Positions 41,610 to 52,854 are shown, numbered from the stretch's first letter. The stretch: DNA of 64,000 nt from Peronospora farinosa (GCA_947646735.1 CANTFK010000990.1:434001-498000), one strand, 5' to 3'. The notes: generated from the sequence alone by a model not told the origin. Numbers and translations are program-made.

Positions 41610-43727
41610 ATGTCTGGAGTAAGTGAGATGTCGTCAAACGATACAGCCACTAATGATGTGTTGACAAGCGTGAGTAATGGTGCGACCGCTGTGAGTACTG
41701 TGACGTCTGGTATTGCACTTAGTGGGTTGAGTGGGGAGTTTACCACCGCAACCGCGCCACCGGCTATCCCATTACCTGGGTCAGGATTTCCAGCGGGAAG
41801 GCCTAATGCGGGTGGTTCATTACCTGGAGCTGGTGGGATACTTGCCCCTATGCCTGAAGTGCATCAAGTACCTGACGGTGGATTTGGCATGAAGCTAGAC
41901 AATAAACCGCCGATCATGCATGGGAGTTTTGATCTGTATGCGGTTGAGCTGGAAACGTTCTTACGCCGCATTCATGTGTGGGGTGTAATTGACAACGAGT
42001 CGGTTGTACGAGCTTCGACAACAATTACACAGTTTGCGTTGATGGATAATGTTGCTCGTGGTGCTATACTGCATGGTATTCCAACAGCCGATGCTGAGCT
42101 TGTCTGTCACGAGGCAAGCGCTCACGCGATGTGGTCGCGCTTTGTCGATAAGCAAACCAAGAGAGAGTATGCGAATTACATCTTTGCACGACAACTACTG
42201 TATGCAAACAAGTATACGCATGACAGAAATATAAATGATTGGCTACGTGAGATGGAACTTCAGCGGAATGAGCTGCAACATTACCAAAAAGTACTCTCTG
42301 ATGAAGAGTTCGCCGAGATTATTATGAGCAATGTGTTGCAGACACATCGTGAGGTTTTTAGGCAATTTTCTAAGCATTACGACCCTGGGATTCAGCGTTT
42401 GGCTCCGTCGTCGGCACAAGTGATGAATGCTCTTCGAGCAGAATCGGAGTTGGATGCCCGAAGTAACGAAACCCAACTACCCAATATTTGTGCTGCTCAA
42501 CCTGCGAAGGAACCAAACAAACGGCTACAAAGACACTATCAGCAACCCTGGAAAGAGAAGCGACGAGGGCGAAGTCAATATAAGGCCCATGGCAGCAACC
42601 ATTACCAGAAGTCGGGTGGTGGTAGTGGCAAGGCTTTAACAGGAAAGAAGTATTATGGAGACAATCGTGAATGCTGGAACTGTCATGTAAAGGGCCATAT
42701 CCAGCGAGATTGCACACGACCGAAGTACGCCATAGATGAGTCCAAGTCGCAGCTCCCGGAGCGTAAACGCTGGGAAAATAGAAAGCAGAGTAAAGGCCAG
42801 TTTGGGAACAGAAGAGAAGTTGCCATGCTGTCGCGTCAAGCGGATGAAACGATCAATGCTGTTAAGAACGATACAAGTGATATGACCATTGAATGGGTCC
42901 TTGATTCAGCAAGTGATTGTCATGTATGCACGAAGAAGGAGATTCTGATGAATTTGCGATTCAATGGTGGACCGATGGTGTTTGACTGGGAAGGCAAAGC
43001 TTCCCAATTTACAGAAGAGATTGGGGAAGTGGAACTTAGAGTAAGGAATGAGACTCCCCCTCATGCTATGAATTCCCTTTCTTTATCGAACGTCCTTTGC
43101 ACACCGACTGGAACAACAAATTTGTTGAGCTTGGATAGGCTGGAACAAGATGGATGGGACTTTCTCAAGTTCAAGCAACAGCAATGCGCTTGGCTGAAAA
43201 AAGGTAATTTGCTACTGCAATTAGTGAAAAAACATGGTCGTTATCGCCTCATATCCTTCGCTGTCCCGGTGAGCCAAGTGAAGTCCCTTTCACATGCTAA
43301 TGAGCGAGTTTTCGCGTTATGGCATACCCGCCTTGGTCACATAAATTATGGGGCCTTGCAGCGGATGATACGAAACAATACAGTGCATGGTTTGGCTATG
43401 ACTGGGAACGTTCGTACCCCGAGAAACCGATGCTGGACATGTATCCAATCACGTATGCAGCGAATGTCCTACAAAAACTTAGTAACTACACGGTCGACAG
43501 TACCATATCAGAAGCTAATGTCTGATATGTGCTACATTGGTGTGGGTACGTATGACGGGTATAAACACTTCCAGCTCATTCAAGATGAGGCAACACGTTA
43601 CGTATGGGGTTTTTTACTCAAAGAAAAACGAGAGGCTACGACAGTCGTAATTTCTCATTTGGCATGGCTTATGGCACAAGGCCATCACATTCAAGTATTT
43701 CCACTTACCAAGGAAGGGAACTTGTGA
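41610..43727 (+). pseudogene. copia gag, protease and first half of integrase
   Basis: The ATG at 41610 starts a 705-codon frame. Gag has a Gly/Pro-rich N terminus and a zinc knuckle CWNCHVKGHIQRDC (about 42672-42713). The protease region reads WVLDSASDCHVC at about 42895-42930, where Ala stands in place of the Gly of the usual Asp-Ser/Thr-Gly. The integrase zinc region follows (LWHTRLGH, then CWTCIQSRMQR), then the first catalytic Asp (LMSDMCYIG). A frameshift near 43690 moves the rest of integrase to the next frame. Confidence 0.92.
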
Positions 43728-44119
43728 ACCGACAATTGAAACAGTTCCTTCGCCAACACGGAGTGGACTTTTTATGGACTAATGCATATAGCCCAGAGGA
43801 GAATGGCTTAGTTGAACGGATGAACGGCATCGTGATGTCCCGTGTACGCAGTTTGCTTACAACGGTGGACATGCCGGATCTGTTATGGGGCGATGCATTT
43901 ACATTTGCGTTGGAGATATTAAATATCATACTCAGTGAAGCTTTGGATGGTGACACACCATATACTCGACGTTTTGGAAAACGTCCTGATTTATCAAATG
44001 TCCGGATATGGGGTTGTTTAGTGTTCGTATTTACTCAGAAGATTGTACGGAAAACTAAATTAGAAAATCCCGGTAAACCGGCGATCTTTCTTGGCTACGC
44101 GAAGAATTCGATCAGTTAG
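43604..44119 (+). pseudogene. copia integrase second half
   Basis: After the shift the frame has QGRELVNRQLKQFLRQHG and the catalytic Glu in AYSPEENGLVERMNG. It continues with the RIWGCLVFV-type stretch typical of copia integrases and ends at TAG (44117-44119), an in-frame nonsense codon. The next open frame (44126) is in the same reading frame. Confidence 0.9.
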
Positions 44120-44125
44120 CGTATT

Positions 44126-45718
44126 TTGATTGCGCGTTCGGGAACTATTCAAGAGTTGCGCACTGTACAGTTTGTGGAGGCTTGGACAATTGACCGGGCA
44201 TATATCGACAGGCTGCTCTTAAATCGGTATTGTCATGGCAAGTTTACCCTATCTACCACGATCCCGTATGTTCGCGTGGAAGGTTTTTTCACTGCATCGA
44301 GTAGTGCATTGGCTTTAGGATCGCCAAGTAACATAGTACATCGTAAGAAGAGGTGTTGTCGTCATGACTGTAACAGTCGTGGTGGCTTGGTATCAGTAGA
44401 TGATGCTCCAAACGTTGGCGTGCCAGCATGGGCTGGGGGACCTGGAAGCGTATTGTTGAGCGAAAATCCGACGAGATTAGCAAGGGCTAATGCTCGGTCG
44501 TCACGTCCACGAGCGGCAAGTCCAGCAGAGGCTGAGATGGGGTCGTGTCGTGATCGCACGGCAAGTCCAGCACAGGCTGAGATGGGGTCGTGTCGTGATC
44601 GAACGGCAAGTCCAGCAGAGGCTGCAATGGGGTCGTGTCGTGATCGCACGGCAAGTCCAGCACAGGCTGAGATGGGGTCGTGTCGTGATCGAACGGCAAG
44701 TCCAGCACAGGCTGAGATGGGGTCGTGTCGTGATCGAACGGCAAGTCCAGCACAGGCTGAGATGGGGTCGTGTCGTGAGCGAACGGCAAGTCCAGCACAG
44801 GCTGAGATGGGGTCGTATCGTTATCGTGGTCTAGCTGGATACAGTCCCGATTGGTATCGCATCGTCACTGATGGAGGAGAAGGCGGCAGAGAAGGTGGCA
44901 TGGACTTGTCTAACCGCAGTATGCCTGCCCCTTGTCGTAACACGGGAGATCGGTCTAACCGCCGAGGCTCTGTGCCTTCGACTTGTCTGCCAGCTCTCAG
45001 TGCTGACGATGATTACCTGGGCATGAGTGATATGGGACAGACTCCCACACTTTTTGAGGAAGAAGAAGCAGAAGAAAAAAGACCTGTTATTGTTAGACCC
45101 GGTGAAATGAAAGCTGGAAATGACCCTGAGGCGGCTTTTCGGCGGTCTACCCGAGTACGACGACAAAATGTACGTCTATCGGATAATGAACTGAATATTT
45201 CTGCAGCCCTAGTCATTCAAGCAGTGAATGAACTGCTTGAGCCCATGTCCGTTACCGAAGCTTTGAGTGCCCCTGATGCAAAGCAATGGATAAAAGCTCT
45301 TGAGACTGAGTATGACGAATTGATGCGTAATCACGTATGGGAGCTAGTGGATCGGCCTTCGGGGGTAAAGATTCTAAAGAATAAGTGGATATTTGTGCGC
45401 AAACGAAATGCGCAAGGCGACGTGTGCCGGTATCGCACGCGAATTACGATTAAGGGATGCCAGCAAGAGTTTGGTGTCAACTTTTGGGAGACCTACGCTC
45501 CAGTAGCGAAGGCTGAGTCCGTGAAATTTGTTTTGCTTCTCGCTCTGTTCTTGGGCCTGCCTTGTCGCCAAATTGATTTTGTGACAGCATTTTTGAATGG
45601 GCCTCTCGATGATGTAGATATCTATATGGAACAGCCCGATTACTTTAATGATGGTTCTGGTCGCGTTTGCAAGCTGTTACAAAGTCTATATGGATTACGT
45701 CAAGCACCTCGTATCTGA
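44126..45718 (+). pseudogene. copia integrase-RT linker and RT N-terminal half
   Basis: A long linker holds seven 45-bp repeats, then an acidic patch (FEEEEAEEKR). RT begins near 45280 with the copia signatures NHVWELVDRP, NKWIFVRKRN, TYAPVAKAESVKFVL, QIDFVTAFLNGPLDDVDIYM and SLYGLRQAPRI. The frame ends at TGA (45716-45718) where family members usually have Trp. The polymerase continues in the same frame downstream. Confidence 0.93.
44513..44827 (+). repeat. In-frame 45-bp tandem repeat, 7 units
   Basis: Units of 45 bp (15 residues: TASPAEAEMGSCRDR or close) start at 44513, 44558, 44603, 44648, 44693, 44738 and 44783. They are nearly identical, differing at one or two bases, which suggests recent expansion. 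Confidence 0.95.
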
Positions 45719-45724
45719 TACAAA

Positions 45725-46888
45725 ATGCTGGATGAATATTTAAGGAAGTGCGGGTTTCGACGTACGAAAATGGATGCAGGTGTATATGTGCGAACAGTGG
45801 GAGAGAACAAAGTCTACATTACCGTATATGTGGATGATCTCTTAATTGTGGGAACGGAATCCGACATTGAGATGGTTTTAGTACAGCTGCGAAGCAAGTT
45901 TAAAATTAAGGACTTGGGTCCTGTAAAGCATTTACTTGGAATGGAGATATCATACATGCTAGGGTGTCGGATGTCGATTACCCAACACGGCTACATTGAG
46001 AAGATTTTAACACGGTTTAAAATGACAAAGTGTAAGCCTGTTCCTACACCACAAGTGCAAGGCAACTTTCCGATGCCAGGAAACCCGGATGTGGAACCAG
46101 TGTGTGTAGACCCAGATCCAGATATGGATTATCGCCAAATTGTGGGATCGTTACAATATTTAGTCCAATGCACGCGTCCAGATATTGCCAACGCAGTGCG
46201 AACGTTGGGCAAATTTCTGAATTGCTATACGAGAGAGCACTATGTCTTGGTAAAAAGAGTGTTCCGTTATTTGAAAGGATCATCTGACTACGGACTACTT
46301 TGGACGTTGTCTAACAAGACAAGAGTACCGAAGGATGTGTATGTAAACGCATCAAGACCTACAATCGACGTGCAGATTGTGGCATATGCTGATGCTGATT
46401 TGGGAAATGAAAGAGATGATCGACGCTCTGTGACTGGATATGTACTACAAATGGAGGGTTGTACTTACGCATATACAAGCCATAAACAAAGATTGATTAC
46501 AGATGATACATGCTGTTCCGAATTTGTGGCTGCGACTGAATGCAGCACTATGATAATGTGGACACACAATATGTGTAAAGAGCTTGGAGTGAGGCGCAAA
46601 AGAACTATTCTATATGAAGATAATCAAGCGGCTATAAAAGTGATCGAAGCAAACACAGGGGACTACAAAGTGAAGAGTGTAGATCTCAAGTACCACAAGA
46701 TAAGAGATTATGTGGAGAACGACGAGTTTGCTTTGGTATACTGCCCATCAGAAGACATGGTGGCAGACATCTTAACCAAGCCTCTTGGCCCGACGCAATT
46801 TAAGAAGTTACGGCATATGTTGAATATTGTACCAGTGCCTACGACTACCACACCACAAGACATCAGAAACAACGAAGTGGGAGTGTGA
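45725..46888 (+). pseudogene. copia RT C-terminal half and RNase H
   Basis: The catalytic YVDDLLIVG box (about 45829-45855), KFKIKDLGPVKHLLGMEI, SLQYLVQCTRPDIANAV and the RNase H motifs ADADLGNERDDRRSVTGY, EDNQAAI and YHKIRDYVE are all in frame. ADILTKPL lies near the C terminus. Open to 46888, whose last bases overlap the 3' LTR start (46884). A purine-rich AACGAAGTGGGAG precedes the LTR. Confidence 0.93.
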
Positions 46889-47164
46889 CGAAGTACAAGA
46901 TGTCGTGTCCCTGATTCTAGGTGGGACATCGAACAGTTAGTCGTATGATGCTGGGACGCATCGTTACAGTTGACAGTTGAGGTATACCTGTTGGTATCTA
47001 CTGTAGTCTAGTCTAACAGAGGGGGTTGTCACCTACGAGGTTTTTCCCTCCTCAATCCCAAAGTTGCTCAGTGGGAAGCAAGTGTTCCGTGTTCTCTATT
47101 CCCTACTCTGTATTACTGTATTACAGGACCAACGACACTCACCTGCGCAGTGATAAGTGTGACA
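46884..47164 (+). repeat. copia 3' LTR
   Basis: It has the same ends as the 5' LTR. The stop of the polyprotein lies just inside it. Confidence 0.95.
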
Positions 47165-47535
47165 ACAGCAAGGAAGTTGTCCGCGCTGATCCTCATAAGA
47201 TCTCATCGATCTGTTCCTGGCAAACGCCCAGAAACCAATTTGAAACACGTCAATGGCTCGGTCTGGCGAATTACGAGCATAAAAATACGACGAATTATGC
47301 TGAGCTAGTTCGGCCACTATTGACTATGCTAACGAAATATGCAGTCTGGATAAAGAAGGCAGAACATCAATCTGCCTTCAACTCCGTGAATAAATCGTGT
47401 CCGAGGCAAAGGTGCTGATGCTACCTAGTGACTTTAGGCAATTTCATGTCGTATTTGACGCTAGCAATCTCACTATAGGATGTGCCCTCATGCAATCTGA
47501 TGATGAGGGTCGAGTGCGCATCATGAGTTTCCAAT
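47165..47535 (+). pseudogene. Ty3-E RT end and RNase H start
   Basis: VVRADPHKISSIC (about 47178-47216) and RQWLGLANYEHKNTTNYAELVRP match the RT-RNase H connection of the other Ty3 elements. After a shift, FDASNLTIGCALMQSDDEG marks RNase H. The plus-strand homology ends at about 47535, where the sequence becomes inverted. Confidence 0.82.
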
Positions 47536-48233
47536 TACGACGAGATATGACCACGAAAGTCTTTTTGTGATCCAGGTGTCCACCAGCTGGACTGCCGTGA
47601 AAATCATAAACCAAACGGACAATGAGGTCGTCATTAGCAGGGATGACCACACGCGGTGGATCAAAGACGTCCATCGCGTATATTAGCAACGGACCGTCAA
47701 GCGCGTAAGGCTTAATGATATCGCGTGGTAATTTCGTCAACTTTGCGAATAAAAAATTACAAGGGTGTCTGAGATTATTAATGATTCTCGCATAGACGAA
47801 ATCATCCGCATTGGATTCAGCGATATGAGTTCGTATCGACAGCACGGGTGTCGAATTCATCGCATTGAGCCCCAGATCAATACATCACGCACAGATATCA
47901 TCGTCGTCATCAACATTCTCTGTTTGATGACCTATGTCGCGCCGAGAATCGTAATCATGACGACGAGAAAGTGAGAATACTATTTTTGCCAGGCTTGTAA
48001 TGTACCACAAAATTATACTCGGCAAAGATTGACAACCATCGTGCCATAAGCTGAGACAAGTGAGGGCTCTTGACGGCGGTACACAATAATGCGTGATTTG
48101 TGTAGATTGAGAACATGTTTTGCCAAGCAGATATACTCTGAACTTAATTAGTGCGTAACACATAGCTCAAAGGTTCCTTGTCGTGTACCGGATAATTTTT
48201 CTCAGCAGGTTTCATCTGTCGTGTATTTTTCTG
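47533..48233 (-). pseudogene. Inverted Ty3-E segment (RNase H to integrase zinc region)
   Basis: Read on the minus strand from 48233 down, it gives [41 protein letters not shown]-like text and finally GGHLDHKKTFVVISRRNW. That is the stretch missing between the plus-strand RNase H start (ends about 47535) and the plus-strand integrase (starts about 48235 with WPRMYKHI). Frames are broken by stops. Confidence 0.85.
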
Positions 48234-49400
48234 GCCAAGGATGTACAAGCACATAAATGATTGGTTACGTTCCTGTAAAAAAATTTAGCGTGTGAAGCCT
48301 GCGCTGTCTTCACAAGCCCCATTACAACCGCTTCCGATTGTCACGGAAGCCTGGCGTTCAGTCAGCATGGATTTTATCTTTGGACTTCCACCGATGAACA
48401 GAAACGCGCGGGCGTATTGTTATTAGTGTATCGATTCATCAAAATGGTGCTTTTGCTTCGCTCTCCGCCCACGTTACGGGCCCACGTTACGGGCCCACGT
48501 TACGTCGGAGTCGACAGCGAAGTTCTTTTATTGATCTTATCTTTAGGCTTCACGGCTTTCGAGAGTCCATTGTTTCGAACCGTGACCCGCCTTTCACCTC
48601 GTCTTTCTGGGCCGAATTATTTCAGCTATTAGGCACGCGGTTGACGGCGCCTACGACGGCCCATCCAGAGACGGATGGGCAAACGGAGCGTGTGAACAGA
48701 GTGCTCGAAGATTTCTTACGCAGTTATGCAACATCATTCTCGTCATGGAGTTCGTTTCTTCCACTTTTAGAGTATGCAATCAACAATGCTGTACATGCGT
48801 CAACAGGGTTGACGCCTTTTTTCGCTAACAATGCGAGGCATCTTCGCGTTCAGGCGTTTCTTGCACTCTCAGCTTCAGAGTACCCTGTCTCCAAGCTTGG
48901 TGGGGTGTATCTACCGATGCAACTGCGCCGAAAATATCGATGATTGATTACGATGAAGATAAGGTTGCTGCCGATGCAGCCAATGCTGGTACCAAATTTT
49001 GTGGTCAACGGCATATCGACTCCTGACGTGATGCATTCTATCGCGCCTCCCGTTGCTAATATTGCTCCAAAAGAGCATTTGTTGCCTGTAAGTTAGGCTG
49101 CATTAACCTAGTTTCTCCTATTACGACAAAGAATCATGCGTTTTTTACGTGATGTAGCACAAGAGGCAGTCGACAAGAAAGGAGAATGCAGATAGAAGAG
49201 GTCAAAAGAATATGTTGGCATTTTGAGAAGTTGACAGAGTATTGTTATCAACAAGTGGATTACCGATCACCTCAGTGACGAATTTGGGCGCAAGTACGTT
49301 AGCGCTAAGATATATTGGCCCATTTCGTGTTGTGAAGGTGCATGGTGACGCTTACACGCTAGACATACCTACATCTATGCGTTTGCACCCGACGTTCTAT
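48234..49400 (+). pseudogene. Ty3-E integrase
   Basis: WPRMYKHINDWLRSCKK and RVKPALSSQAP are followed by SMDFIFGLP with the first catalytic Asp. A 13-bp unit is triplicated at 48465-48502 and shifts the frame. The Glu motif ETDGQTERVNRVLEDFLRS lies at about 48670-48726. A GPF module (RYIGPFRVVKVHGDAYTLD, then LHPTFYT) ends at about 49400, where Ty3-A relic 2 begins. Confidence 0.85.
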
Positions 49401-49910
49401 ACGAGAGCCGATGTCATTACCGACATCCAGTGAGTCGCTATCGCAGGTTACATCACTAACAAGGTTATCGCCCTTCACTTGATCTTACAAGGTCCGATGT
49501 CATTGCCGACATCCAGTGACACAAATCACTATGAGTATCACTCAACGGAGTACGTGACGTTTCACTAGGTCGATCCATGGCTCGTGGCGTTCCAATTAGG
49601 CCATACCGAGAATGAGATCATATCTCGAGTCCAAAATTAGGACAAGACAGCCTTCAACGCTATCGAAGTCCAAAATCTTCACACCTTATTCCAGTGGAAC
49701 TGAAGGAATGGTGATACGTACATCCTTCGCGAGACGAACAAGTATACTGCCACCCTCTTGCGCTTCTAGCGCCTCTGTTAACAGCTGACTCCTTTTAAGG
49801 TAACGACGTCGAACATAATTACCCGACGCCCCTGACTCAATTAAATGACCATGGCTTTTTACTACCTTTAACGGCTGCCGACACAACCAACAGGCCTGGC
49901 TTGTATTCAT
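49395..49910 (-). pseudogene. Ty3-A relic 2 protease and linker repeat
   Basis: [27 protein letters not shown] is read at about 49770-49850, with Glu in place of the catalytic Asp. Below about 49620 the text parallels Ty3-A ([10 protein letters not shown]), then jumps to [14 protein letters not shown] repeat units. Confidence 0.78.
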
Positions 49911-49999
49911 GCTTCATGAAAGCTTTCACGGAGCCACCAGGGGATAAGCCCTGTTTACCTCTACCTTCTAGAGGCTCAACAGAACGTAATTTTTTTCCA

Positions 50000-50995
50000 G
50001 TAGGGCGCCCCGCGTCTACTGTAAGCTGACGTTTTTCCCTGCCGTGCTCGCCTTTTGGCTAGGATCAGGGTTTCGGCTCTGCCTACTCTGAACGTTGCTT
50101 TCGCAACGGACAGCTAGGGCGGAGGTGCCTAGTTCTTCCGCACATATAACATCTACGAATTTTACCTTGCTGCTCTGCAGCTTGAAGCTCAGCTTCTTCA
50201 GCATGGCTGAGGTCCATGGGTTCCGCCCTATTAGAGGTATTTAAATTATACCATGGCAGACCATAGCGAGCAAATTTGAAATTGATCTCAGCGTTAAACG
50301 CTATGCTCACTTCCTCTTCAAACGTCGAAGGCTGGACACGGAAAACTTCCGTACTGACGACCCCAGTTCGAAATCCTTCCATAAAAATGGTTAATCGGAC
50401 TTCCTCTGCCAGAGGGTTCTACTGCATAGCAGCAACGAGAGCTCTCAACTCTTGGACATAGTCCGACAATTCTTTCTTACCCTTTCGGGTAGGTAAGAAG
50501 CGTGAGCGCACACGATAAGCCTGATTAGGCGGTGCAAACACACAGGTTAATTGCTTTTTAAGCATTTCCCATGTGAGGAACGCAGCATTTACAGAGACAT
50601 CGCTCGTTAGAGCCCACTCTCTAGCTCTTCCACCGAGCTTAAAAATGGCCAGGCCAACTCGTTGCTTATCTGACACAAGCATGGCGGCATCCATTGCCAT
50701 TTCAACTTCTCGGATCCAGAGAAGAAGATTTTCTCCCTCCTTCCCCTCAAAGATTTTCACGTTTAAAACGAGTGGGCGAGCCTTTGGCTCTGCACCGGGC
50801 ACAGGTACCGGGATGTACTGCGTAGGCGCATCTAACGCTGCCTGGTCATGGACCTGCCCGAGTAGCGTTGCCTCATAATGCATAAAGGTCTCAAGGCAAA
50901 AGGGCCTCGATTTGATCGGGCCCAACGAACGCAGATAATTTATCTAGTGCGAGTCGTTGCGCCTCAGAGAGGTGATTTTAATTCTCCATCCTCAC
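50000..50995 (-). pseudogene. Ty3-A relic 2 gag
   Basis: Two frames (50419-50925 and 50083-50382) cover the Ty3-A gag, including [18 protein letters not shown] and the zinc knuckle [14 protein letters not shown]. The N-terminal part (up to about 50995) carries a deletion relative to Ty3-A near 50885, and a frameshift lies near 50400. Confidence 0.82.
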
Positions 50996-51049
50996 AGAGG
51001 ATCAGTCTTTAAATACTCAGGTGTAGGATTGACTACAAGTGCTACCAAG

Positions 51050-51700
51050 TGTAGCGGAGCTGCACATCTCTTTCGTCAGAGGAAGACTTTTAGGCTGAAA
51101 GCCTCTTAGTTCTATAGAACTAATTAAATTTACGGCTTAAAGCTGCTTAGTTCTACGGAACTAATCAAACGAGTAAGAAGTCACCCTGTTCTAAGGAAAG
51201 AGACATTTAGTCTACAAGCAATAAGCTTCAGGCTCAGAGAACCTTAACGCACAGAGTGTGAGAACAAGCTAGAAGCTTAAAGGTTCAAAGAACCAGCGCA
51301 CGAAGTGTACAAGAGACCAAGCCAGAGAGACTTACGATCTTTAACTCAAAATGAGAACTGATTATATTTATGCATTAAGAGTTTATGAATAGTCCTACTC
51401 TCAGTACCCTACACTAGATTAATTACTATAATAGTAATTATAATATGCAGACTTTGCTATTGGACGATGTATCGTCTAAACATCTGTGTATGATGTACTT
51501 AGTACAGCGTTATCGATTATCGAATCCTAATCGATAAGATACGGTATTCGATAATACGGTATTATTCGATAATACCGTATCTTAACGCTTATACTTAATA
51601 CCTCTTAAAGAGAATTATCAAATGCAATATATGCAATAAAAGGAAACTTCAACCGTAAACTCTCGGAATGACGTTACAACCATCGTGTAACCCCGTTACA
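51050..51700 (-). repeat. Ty3-A relic 2 LTR
   Basis: On the minus strand it begins TGTAACGGGGTTACACGATGG (complement of 51680-51700) and ends CCGCTACA (complement of 51050-51057). Its second half resembles the Ty3-A 3' LTR more than the 5' LTR. Confidence 0.88.
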
Positions 51701-51830
51701 TTTCTGCTGTTCGAGGCGCTTTTTTACCAACATACTGGCCAACAGCCGTGACTCCGTACACAAACTCGACGCAAGATACAGCTGTTACTTGAGGACCGTT
51801 TACCGTTTGGTTGATCAAGGTGATCGTCAT
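51696..51830 (-). pseudogene. C-terminal gene fragment ended by an LTR
   Basis: A minus-strand frame with ATG at 51830 reads MTITLINQTVNGPQ, then VTAVSCVEFVYGVTAVGQYVG, and ends at a TAA (51696-51698) supplied by the Ty3-A relic LTR. It stays open upstream of the ATG for about ten codons. The composition is protein-like, but I cannot name the family. The same text, with a different end, occurs at 55952-56053. Confidence 0.45.
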
Positions 51831-52064
51831 GATAATGGCTTGCCAAAGTGACACATCAAGGATGCAGTACTTTCATTTTCTGTATCTTCAGTCTGTTCAT
51901 TTGTTTAACTCTTTTAACTCATTTAGAATTCCAAGTCATGATCTTGACAACGTAATATTAGCTATCACGTCGTCCAATGATCCCTGACATTTCACATGAG
52001 ATCTTGCGCGCTTACATGTATCAGCTACAATCCAAATATTTCGCAAGGACCTTGAGTAGGATAG

Positions 52065-52469
52065 CTATAGCAGCAATATGAACAGACACTTGCAACTCAG
52101 AACATCTGTTGTAGCACCAATCGAAGCTGCCAATGTTGTTCGCGCTGGCACACCGCCGATGAGTTCGTTAACTGGATGGCGGCGCACCTTTTCGCGAACG
52201 GATCGATAATGTCTGACTGCATGCGTACAGTCGTCTCTGAATCTGCAATGTCCAAACCCCATTGCTTCCCATACTTTTATAAGTGGTGTGCAAGCAGAGC
52301 TGGCACACCATGATCTGCTCTTTAGTAGGGTGTGGAATGGTTGCAACGCTACTGAATCTCTACACACGGCCACGTGCGAGCTGGTCGCGATGCCTAGCAT
52401 GTCCGCCGAGGTACACGCACCATTTGCGCTCATATTGCCGCACAATGTCAACATAAGCACGAGCATCAT
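52065..52469 (-). pseudogene. Elicitin-like gene, frameshifted (copy 1)
   Basis: The ATG at 52469 gives a short hydrophobic leader and an elicitin-like domain with five of six Cys: C-x16-C-x18-C-x4-C-x14-C, and the x4 and x14 gaps match elicitins. After the fifth Cys the frame changes: the expected C-terminal helix and sixth Cys (SDIIDPFAKRC) are present in another frame at about 52175-52207. The written frame therefore ends in unrelated residues. The protein would be a secreted sterol-binding-type protein if intact. It lacks a visible GPI tail. Confidence 0.8.
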
Positions 52470-52854
52470 CGGAGCTAAAAAATCGAAAGTGGTTGGTTGT
52501 GACTACACGAAAAACTAGATGACATGCTTTGTTAAAGTTGTGCTTGCCTGTGAAACACATTCGAAGGCTCGTCTCCTAAGACTTGCATATGCTACTACGA
52601 CCAATGCACAACTTGGTAATGATCAGAAAGATAAGTTGACATTGTGCAAGCTTCATCTTGATTAATATTCCTCAAATATTTTGAGGTAGACATGCAAAAA
52701 AGAAAAGATGCGTTTAATATGGCACATGCGAAAGTCTGCGTTGCCAAGATTGACAGCTACAACATTCGAACATTGCATTGAACAGCCGAAAAATTCAAAC
52801 AGTGCATTGAGATATTATCGTCGCTGATTTACTGACATCACGCTCGAATAGCAT

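Larger units (their letters stand above)
41280..47164 (+). mobile_element. Ty1/copia element, young, nearly intact
   Basis: Two 281-bp LTRs (41280-41560 and 46884-47164) differ at only two positions that I can see. Between them is a gag-protease-integrase-RT-RNase H polyprotein in copia order, broken by one frameshift (about 43690) and two nonsense codons (44117-44119 and 45716-45718). It interrupts the RT of Ty3-E. The flanks (TACTC and ACAGC) show no target duplication, and a few host-element codons seem lost. Confidence 0.95.
37761..49400 (+). mobile_element. Ty3/gypsy element E, split by copia and partly inverted
   Basis: The left part (37761-41279) holds LTR, gag, protease, tandem repeats and RT. 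A copia element occupies 41280-47164. The right part holds RNase H (47165-47535), an inverted segment (about 47533-48233) and integrase to the GPF module (to about 49400). No 3' LTR follows; the sequence switches to a minus-strand Ty3-A relic. The element is dead. Confidence 0.85.
49395..51700 (-). mobile_element. Ty3-A family relic 2 (minus strand)
   Basis: The LTR is at 51050-51700, followed on the minus strand by a primer site, gag and protease. An internal deletion joins the protease end to the 87-bp repeat region. The relic stops at about 49400 against Ty3-E integrase. Only one LTR is present. Confidence 0.88.

Noticed and set aside
44362..44798. Long minus-strand frames opposite the copia repeat
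   Set aside because: They are open only because the 45-bp repeat has no stop on either strand; no independent motif is seen.
44513..44827. CRISPR-like or satellite array
   Set aside because: Units are contiguous without spacers, 45 bp long, and read in frame inside the copia polyprotein.
41275..47169. Target-site duplication of the copia element
   Set aside because: TACTC and ACAGC differ, and the host RT appears to miss a few codons at the join.
52065..52469. An intact 134-residue elicitin-like gene
   Set aside because: The sixth Cys and the last helix are encoded in another frame, so the written C terminus is a frameshift product.
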